This document shows, piece by piece, positions 14,618 through 17,908 of a stretch of 17,908 bases of DNA (the first letter of the stretch is position 1; each line of letters opens with the position of its first letter). The notes under the pieces were generated by a model. The model saw only the letters and a list, made by a program, of their open reading frames with translations. It made no database searches and was not told where the DNA came from. The DNA comes from an uncultured Georgenia sp. (GTDB lineage: Bacteria; Actinomycetota; Actinomycetes; Actinomycetales; Actinomycetaceae). Location of the stretch: assembly GCF_937958535.1 (NCBI RefSeq), contig NZ_CALGNQ010000220.1:1-17908 (forward strand), read 5' to 3'. The position numbers and the translations under genes were made by a program.

Positions 14618-15219
14618 TCCGCATCCTCCTCGCCGACGACGAGAACCTCATCCGCGACGCCCTGGCCGGGCTGCTCGGCCTCGAGGACGACATCGAGGTG
14701 GTCGCTCAGGCCGCGTCGGGCCCGGAGGCGGTGGCGGCCGGCCGGCACCACCGGCCCGACATCGCCGTCCTCGACCTCCAGATGCCCGGGCTCGACGGCA
14801 TCGCGGTCGCCCAGCAGCTCGCCGCCGAGGTGCCGGGCTGTCGCTCGATCATCGTCACCAGCCACGGCCGGCCGGGGTACCTCAAGCGGGCGCTCGAGGC
14901 CGGGGTCTCGGCGTTCGTCCCGAAGACCGTGTCCGGCCGGGTGCTCGCCGACGTCGTGCGCCAGGTCCACGGCGGGGGCCGTTACGTCGACCCCGAGCTC
15001 GCGGCGGAGGCGATCAGTGCGGGCGACTCCCCGCTGACGCCCCGCGAGGCCGACGTCCTGGAGCTCGCCGTCGACGGGACGCCCGTCGAGGAGATCGCCC
15101 AGCGCGCGCACCTGAGCCCCGGCACGGTACGCAACTACCTGTCGTCGGCCGCGATGAAGCTCGGCGCCGCGAACCGTCACGAGGCCGTCCAGATCGCTCG
15201 CCGCCACGGGTGGATCTGA
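14614..15219 (+). CDS. NarL/DesR-type response regulator
   Basis: This gene encodes 201 aa. The receiver domain (residues 1-120) has the acidic pair Asp8-Asp9, phospho-acceptor Asp54 (AVLDLQMPGLDG), Thr82 and Lys104 (FVPKTVSG). The LuxR-type helix-turn-helix (about 138-195) reads LTPREADVLELAVDGTPVEEIA, then LSPGTVRNYLSSAAMKLGAANRHEAV. The start overlaps the kinase stop, indicating translational coupling. It probably activates the ABC exporter upstream; the DNA site was not identified. Confidence 0.95.
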   Translation: MIRILLADDENLIRDALAGLLGLEDDIEVVAQAASGPEAVAAGRHHRPDIAVLDLQMPGLDGIAVAQQLAAEVPGCRSIIVTSHGRPGYLKRALEAGVSAFVPKTVSGRVLADVVRQVHGGGRYVDPELAAEAISAGDSPLTPREADVLELAVDGTPVEEIAQRAHLSPGTVRNYLSSAAMKLGAANRHEAVQIARRHGWI

Positions 15220-15237
15220 GGCCGGCCGGCTCCTGCG

Positions 15238-15255
15238 GGCCCGCCGGTCCGGGCC
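15238..15255 (+). terminator. Weak hairpin after the response regulator
   Basis: GGCCCG (15238-15243), loop CCGGTC, CGGGCC (15250-15255): a 6-bp stem 18 bp after the stop. Several alternative pairings exist in this GC-rich stretch, so the call is weak. Confidence 0.35.
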
Positions 15256-15288
15256 ACACCGGAAGGCCGGTCCTGGCCGGGACACGCC

Positions 15289-15415
15289 GGGGTGGTCGCG
15301 GCGGTGCCTCGCCGGGGGTGGTCGTGGCGGTGTCTTGCCGTGGGGCGTGGCGGTGTCTTGCCGGGGGTGGTCGTGGCGGTGCCTCGCCGGAGGTGGTCGT
15401 GGCCGTGCCTCGCCG
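15289..15415 (+). repeat. 26-bp G-rich tandem repeat, five units
   Basis: The units start at 15289, 15315, 15341, 15364 and 15390. Four are 26 bp; the third is 23 bp by a 3-bp loss. Each begins with GGGGTGGTCGTGGCGG or a close variant and ends with G-C/T-C-T-C/T-G-C-C-G. A broken sixth copy follows at 15416. Unit length is not a multiple of 3, so it is unlikely to be coding. All G runs are on the plus strand. Confidence 0.85.
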
Positions 15416-15481
15416 GAGGGTGGTGGTATCGGCCACGCCTGGGGCCGGTTCCGGCAGGGACAAGGAGTTGTTGTTCGGAGG

Positions 15482-15731
15482 GGTCAGACTGATCCGCGTG
15501 GTGGGTCAGCCTCACGGGTTGCGCGGCCTGAGGGACAGGTCCATGCGTGAACCGGCACATGGGTCAGATTCATGAGCGACCCTGCACATCGGTCAGATCC
15601 ATGAGCGATCCTGCACATCGGTCAGATTCTTGAGCGACCCTGCACATCGGTCAGGTTTTGCGGGTGAGTCGGTGCGTGGGTCAGGCTCACGGGTGATCAG
15701 GCAGAAAGGTCTGGCTCACGGTGAGCCATGG
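15482..15731 (+). repeat. 29-bp degenerate tandem repeat, about eight or nine units
   Basis: GGTCAG or a one-base variant recurs at 15482, 15504, 15533, 15562, 15591, 15620, 15649, 15679 and 15708: one step of 22 bp, then 29 bp (once 30). The three central units (15562-15648) are nearly identical, starting GGTCAGATTCATGAGCGAC and ending CCTGCACATC. Outer units decay, as in an ageing array. The units are contiguous, so this is not a CRISPR. Confidence 0.85.
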
Positions 15732-15974
15732 GGTGGATCATCCTGACTCTTCCCGACGCGGACACCCCCCAGGGCGTCACCGCGTTCGTCGGCCACAACG
15801 GGGAGCGTGCCGAGACGTCGTCGTCGAACGTCGAGAGGGTGAGCGTCCCGTCACTGGTGGCCCGCCGCTCGTCGCGCCGTGGGTCGGCCACGCTGCGCGG
15901 GCGCTCACCGGGGCCGTGACCGAGTCCACCGCCCTCGGACGTGGTCGGCGGCATGGCGGCGTCGTCGGCGGCGA

Positions 15975-15980
15975 TACGAT
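15975..15980 (+). promoter_or_regulatory. -10 element of plsC-gpsA (leaderless)
   Basis: TACGAT fits TANNNT and lies 6 bases before the GTG at 15987. No Shine-Dalgarno sequence is present, so the mRNA probably begins at the start codon. Confidence 0.55.
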
Positions 15981-15986
15981 CCGACG

Positions 15987-16802
15987 GTGACCAGGCCCGT
16001 GCCCCCGCTCTACCGTGCTGCGGCGGTCGTCCTGCGCCCGCTCCTGCGAGCCGTGATGCGCCGTGAGTGGCGGGGCGCCGAGCACCTGCCACGGGAGGGC
16101 GGGTTCATCGCCGCAGGCAACCACCTGACGAACCTCGACGCGCTCGTCTTCGCCCACTTCCTCTACGACCACGGCGCCGCCCCGCGCTTCCTGGCCAAGC
16201 ACACCCTGTTCGGCGTCCCGCTGCTCGGGTGGGCGCTGCGGCAGACCGAGCAGATCCCGGTGCACCGCAACACCTCCGCCGCCCGGGAGTCGCTGGAGCC
16301 GGCCCGGGAGGCGCTGCGCCGCGGGCTGTGTGTGGGCATCTTCCCCGAGGGCACCTTCACCCGGGACCCCGACCTGTGGCCGATGACCGCCCGCCCCGGG
16401 GTGGGCCGCCTCGCGCTCACCACCCGGGTCCCGGTGGTGCCGATCGCGCTGTGGGGTGTCCAGGACGTGCTCGCCCGCTACGGCAAGGTCCCGCACCTCG
16501 TGCCGCGGCGCACCGTCCGGGTCCAGGCCGGGCCCCCCGTGCCGCTCGACGACCTCTACGACCGCACCGGCGACCCGCAGGCGCAGCGCGAGGCCACCGA
16601 CCGCGTCATGGCGGCCATCACCGGGATGCTCGCCGAGATGCGCGCCGAGCAGCCGCCCGCGCGTCCGTACGACATCCGCCGCGACGGCGACCCGCGGGCC
16701 GAGGAGCTCGCCGCCCGTCGCGCGCGCAAGCAGACCCGACGCACGGCCCGCGCCCGGCGCCGCCGCAGCGCACCGGCCGACGGCAGCCCGGGGAGCGCAT
16801 GA
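15987..16802 (+). CDS. plsC: 1-acyl-sn-glycerol-3-phosphate acyltransferase (PlsC family)
   Basis: This gene encodes a 271-aa peripheral membrane enzyme. It acylates lysophosphatidic acid to phosphatidic acid, the precursor of membrane phospholipids. The catalytic HX4D motif is His46-Asp51 (AAGNHLTNLDAL). The second block is FPEGTFTRD, with EGT at 121-123, and the third is VPVVPIALWGVQDVL. A hydrophobic N-terminus (LYRAAAVVLRPLLRAVM) probably anchors it. The tail after about residue 225 is Arg-rich (KQTRRTARARRRRSAPADG). The GTG start fits the TACGAT -10 six bases upstream; the frame is open to 15879, but that extension is low-complexity. It overlaps gpsA by 4 bp, and the two enzymes act in the same pathway. 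The precise acyl acceptor is inferred. Confidence 0.93.
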   Translation: MTRPVPPLYRAAAVVLRPLLRAVMRREWRGAEHLPREGGFIAAGNHLTNLDALVFAHFLYDHGAAPRFLAKHTLFGVPLLGWALRQTEQIPVHRNTSAARESLEPAREALRRGLCVGIFPEGTFTRDPDLWPMTARPGVGRLALTTRVPVVPIALWGVQDVLARYGKVPHLVPRRTVRVQAGPPVPLDDLYDRTGDPQAQREATDRVMAAITGMLAEMRAEQPPARPYDIRRDGDPRAEELAARRARKQTRRTARARRRRSAPADGSPGSA

Positions 16803-17809
16803 CCGCACGGGGCACCACCGCCGTCCTCGGCACCGGCAGCTGGGGGACGACGTTCGCCGCGGTCCTTGCCGACGCCGGAAACGACGTCACCGTGTGGGGC
16901 CGCTCGGCCGAGACCTGCCGGGAGATCACCCGCGAGCACCACAACGAGCGCTACCTGCCCGGTGTGGAGCTGCCGCATCGTGTCACCGCCACCACCGACA
17001 TCCGGACGGCTGTCGCCCGCGCCGAGCTCGTGGCGGTCGCCGTGCCCTCCCAGGTCGCCCGCGCCGTGCTCGCCGAGGTGGCCGACGCGCTCGAGCCGGA
17101 CGCCGTCGTCGTCTCGCTGATGAAGGGGGTAGAGCCGGGCACGGGGGAGCGGATGAGCGAGGTGGTGCGCGAGGTGCTCGGCCTGGAGGAGCGGCGCGTC
17201 GCCGTCGTCTCCGGTCCCAACCTCGCCCGGGAGATCGCCGACCACCAACCCACCGCCACCGTGGTCGCCGCGGTCGACGAGGCCACCGCGGCACGCGTCG
17301 CCCACGCCTGTGCGGCCCCGTACTTCCGCCCGTACACGAACACCGACGTCGTCGGCGTCGAGCTCGGCGGGGCCGTGAAGAACGTCATCGCGCTCGCCGT
17401 CGGGATGGCCCAGGGGGTGGGGTACGGCGACAACACCACGGCGTCGCTCATCACCCGCGGCCTGGCCGAGACCACCCGGCTCGGGTTGGCACTCGGTGCC
17501 CGGGCCGAGACCCTGGCCGGGCTCGCGGGCATGGGCGACCTCGTCGCCACGTGCTCCTCCCGGCTCTCCCGCAACCACACCCTCGGCCGGCACATCGGCG
17601 AGGGGATGACCCTGGAGCAGGCGGTGGCCGCGACGGGCGGCACCGCCGAGGGGGTGCGGTCCTGCCGTGCGGTGCTCGAGCTCGCCGATGCGCACGGGGT
17701 GGACATGCCGATCAGCCGCGCCGTGGCGGCCGTGCTCTACGAGAACCTGCCCGTACCGGCGATGACCGAGGCGCTCCTGTCCCGCCCCCGCCGGGCCGAG
17801 GGCCGCTGA
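16799..17809 (+). CDS. gpsA: NAD(P)H-dependent glycerol-3-phosphate dehydrogenase
   Basis: This gene encodes 336 aa, the normal length for GpsA. It reduces dihydroxyacetone phosphate to sn-glycerol-3-phosphate in the cytoplasm, feeding phospholipid synthesis. The Rossmann nucleotide site is LGTGSWGTTFA (residues 10-20). Further conserved blocks are SLMKGVEPGTGERMS (Lys109), SGPNLAREIA (138-147), GVELGGAVKNVIALAVG with catalytic Lys194, GMGDLVATC with Asp247, and RLSRNHTLGRHIGEG (Arg258-Asn259). The ATG overlaps the plsC stop as ATGA and has GGGGAG upstream. The last codons (Gly-Arg-stop) already belong to the first unit of a 28-bp minisatellite. Confidence 0.97.
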   Translation: MTARGTTAVLGTGSWGTTFAAVLADAGNDVTVWGRSAETCREITREHHNERYLPGVELPHRVTATTDIRTAVARAELVAVAVPSQVARAVLAEVADALEPDAVVVSLMKGVEPGTGERMSEVVREVLGLEERRVAVVSGPNLAREIADHQPTATVVAAVDEATAARVAHACAAPYFRPYTNTDVVGVELGGAVKNVIALAVGMAQGVGYGDNTTASLITRGLAETTRLGLALGARAETLAGLAGMGDLVATCSSRLSRNHTLGRHIGEGMTLEQAVAATGGTAEGVRSCRAVLELADAHGVDMPISRAVAAVLYENLPVPAMTEALLSRPRRAEGR

Positions 17810-17908
17810 CGCACGGGGCCGGGTCGGGGGCCGTTGACGCACGGGGCTGGGCTGGGGGCCGTTGACGCACGGGGCTGGGCCGAGCGGTGCTGAGGCATGG
17901 CGCGCCTG
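17802..17908 (+). repeat. 28-bp tandem repeat starting at the gpsA stop codon
   Basis: The units start at 17802, 17830, 17858 and (degenerate) 17886, all exactly 28 bp apart. Each begins GCCGTTGACGCACGGGGC or a close variant and continues with G-rich sequence. The first unit supplies the gpsA Arg codon and TGA. The array continues to the window edge, so its full length is unknown. Confidence 0.85.

Larger units (their letters stand above)
15220..15986. other. 767-bp gene-free spacer holding two minisatellites
   Basis: No convincing gene is present. The spacer holds a weak hairpin (15238-15255), a 26-bp tandem array (15289-15415) and a 29-bp tandem array (15482-15731). The remainder, 15732-15974, is a mixed-composition stretch with short open frames (for example 15728-15919, 63 aa) that lack a ribosome binding site and any recognisable domain. 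It ends in the plsC promoter. Such spacers often mark an insertion or a decayed element. Confidence 0.7.

Noticed and set aside
15482..15731. CRISPR array
   Set aside because: The 29-bp period is one contiguous repeating unit with gradual decay. There are no constant repeats alternating with unique spacers, and no cas genes.
15728..15919. 63-aa open frame beginning MGWIILTLPD
   Set aside because: There is no Shine-Dalgarno sequence or domain, it starts at the edge of a repeat array, and the opposite strand is equally open. Too weak to call a gene.
15697..16092. 131-aa minus-strand open frame running from plsC into the repeat array
   Set aside because: It overlaps the plsC N-terminus and its promoter, ends inside the repeat, and shows no recognisable transposase or integrase motif.

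Overview
The window is a stretch of very GC-rich chromosome (roughly 70-75% G+C by eye, with GTG starts and G/C-ending codons). It reads as a Gram-positive actinobacterium. The leuC-leuD-murA-plsC-gpsA gene set, the IclR-type regulator divergent from leuCD, and the DUF3151 protein suggest a Micrococcales-like lineage (Cellulomonadaceae, Bogoriellaceae or Intrasporangiaceae type). The genus cannot be fixed from the sequence alone.

Layout. Positions 1-1587 hold a truncated DUF3151 gene (minus), a divergent DUF4180 gene and a Crp/Fnr regulator with FNR-like cysteines. Positions 1601-3857 hold two minus-strand genes: a membrane-anchored alpha/beta hydrolase and an EamA/DMT exporter. Positions 3991-6956 are the leucine block: the LtbR/NdgR repressor (minus) faces leuC-leuD (plus) across an intergenic region with two overlapping palindromes. 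A strong 14-bp hairpin ends it. Positions 7039-9795 are a minus-strand accessory pair: a large, lower-GC lipoprotein with a calcium-loop-like motif, and a small membrane protein with the residue pattern of the CREST (alkaline ceramidase-like) superfamily. Positions 10013-11368 are murA, whose promoter carries four TCA-containing direct repeats at about 11-bp spacing. Positions 11433-15219 are an ABC-2 exporter (ATPase and permease) followed by a DesK/DesR-like two-component system. Positions 15220-15986 are a gene-free spacer with two unrelated minisatellites, of 26 bp and about 29 bp. Positions 15987-17809 are plsC overlapping gpsA by 4 bp. A third minisatellite (28 bp) begins at the gpsA stop codon and runs to the window end.

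How the genes fit together. LeuC and LeuD form isopropylmalate isomerase, probably repressed through LtbR. MurA commits UDP-GlcNAc to peptidoglycan. PlsC and GpsA supply phosphatidic acid and glycerol-3-phosphate for membrane lipids. These are commonly neighbours in this group of bacteria; here the block is interrupted between leuD and murA (lipoprotein and CREST pair) and between murA and plsC (exporter, sensor and repeat spacer). Several genes start 6-8 bases after a TANNNT-like -10 element with no ribosome binding site, as expected of leaderless transcripts. No rRNA, tRNA, CRISPR array or intact mobile element was seen. The most unusual items are the three minisatellites, the CREST-like protein with its lipoprotein neighbour, the murA promoter repeats and the three-cysteine FNR-like regulator.
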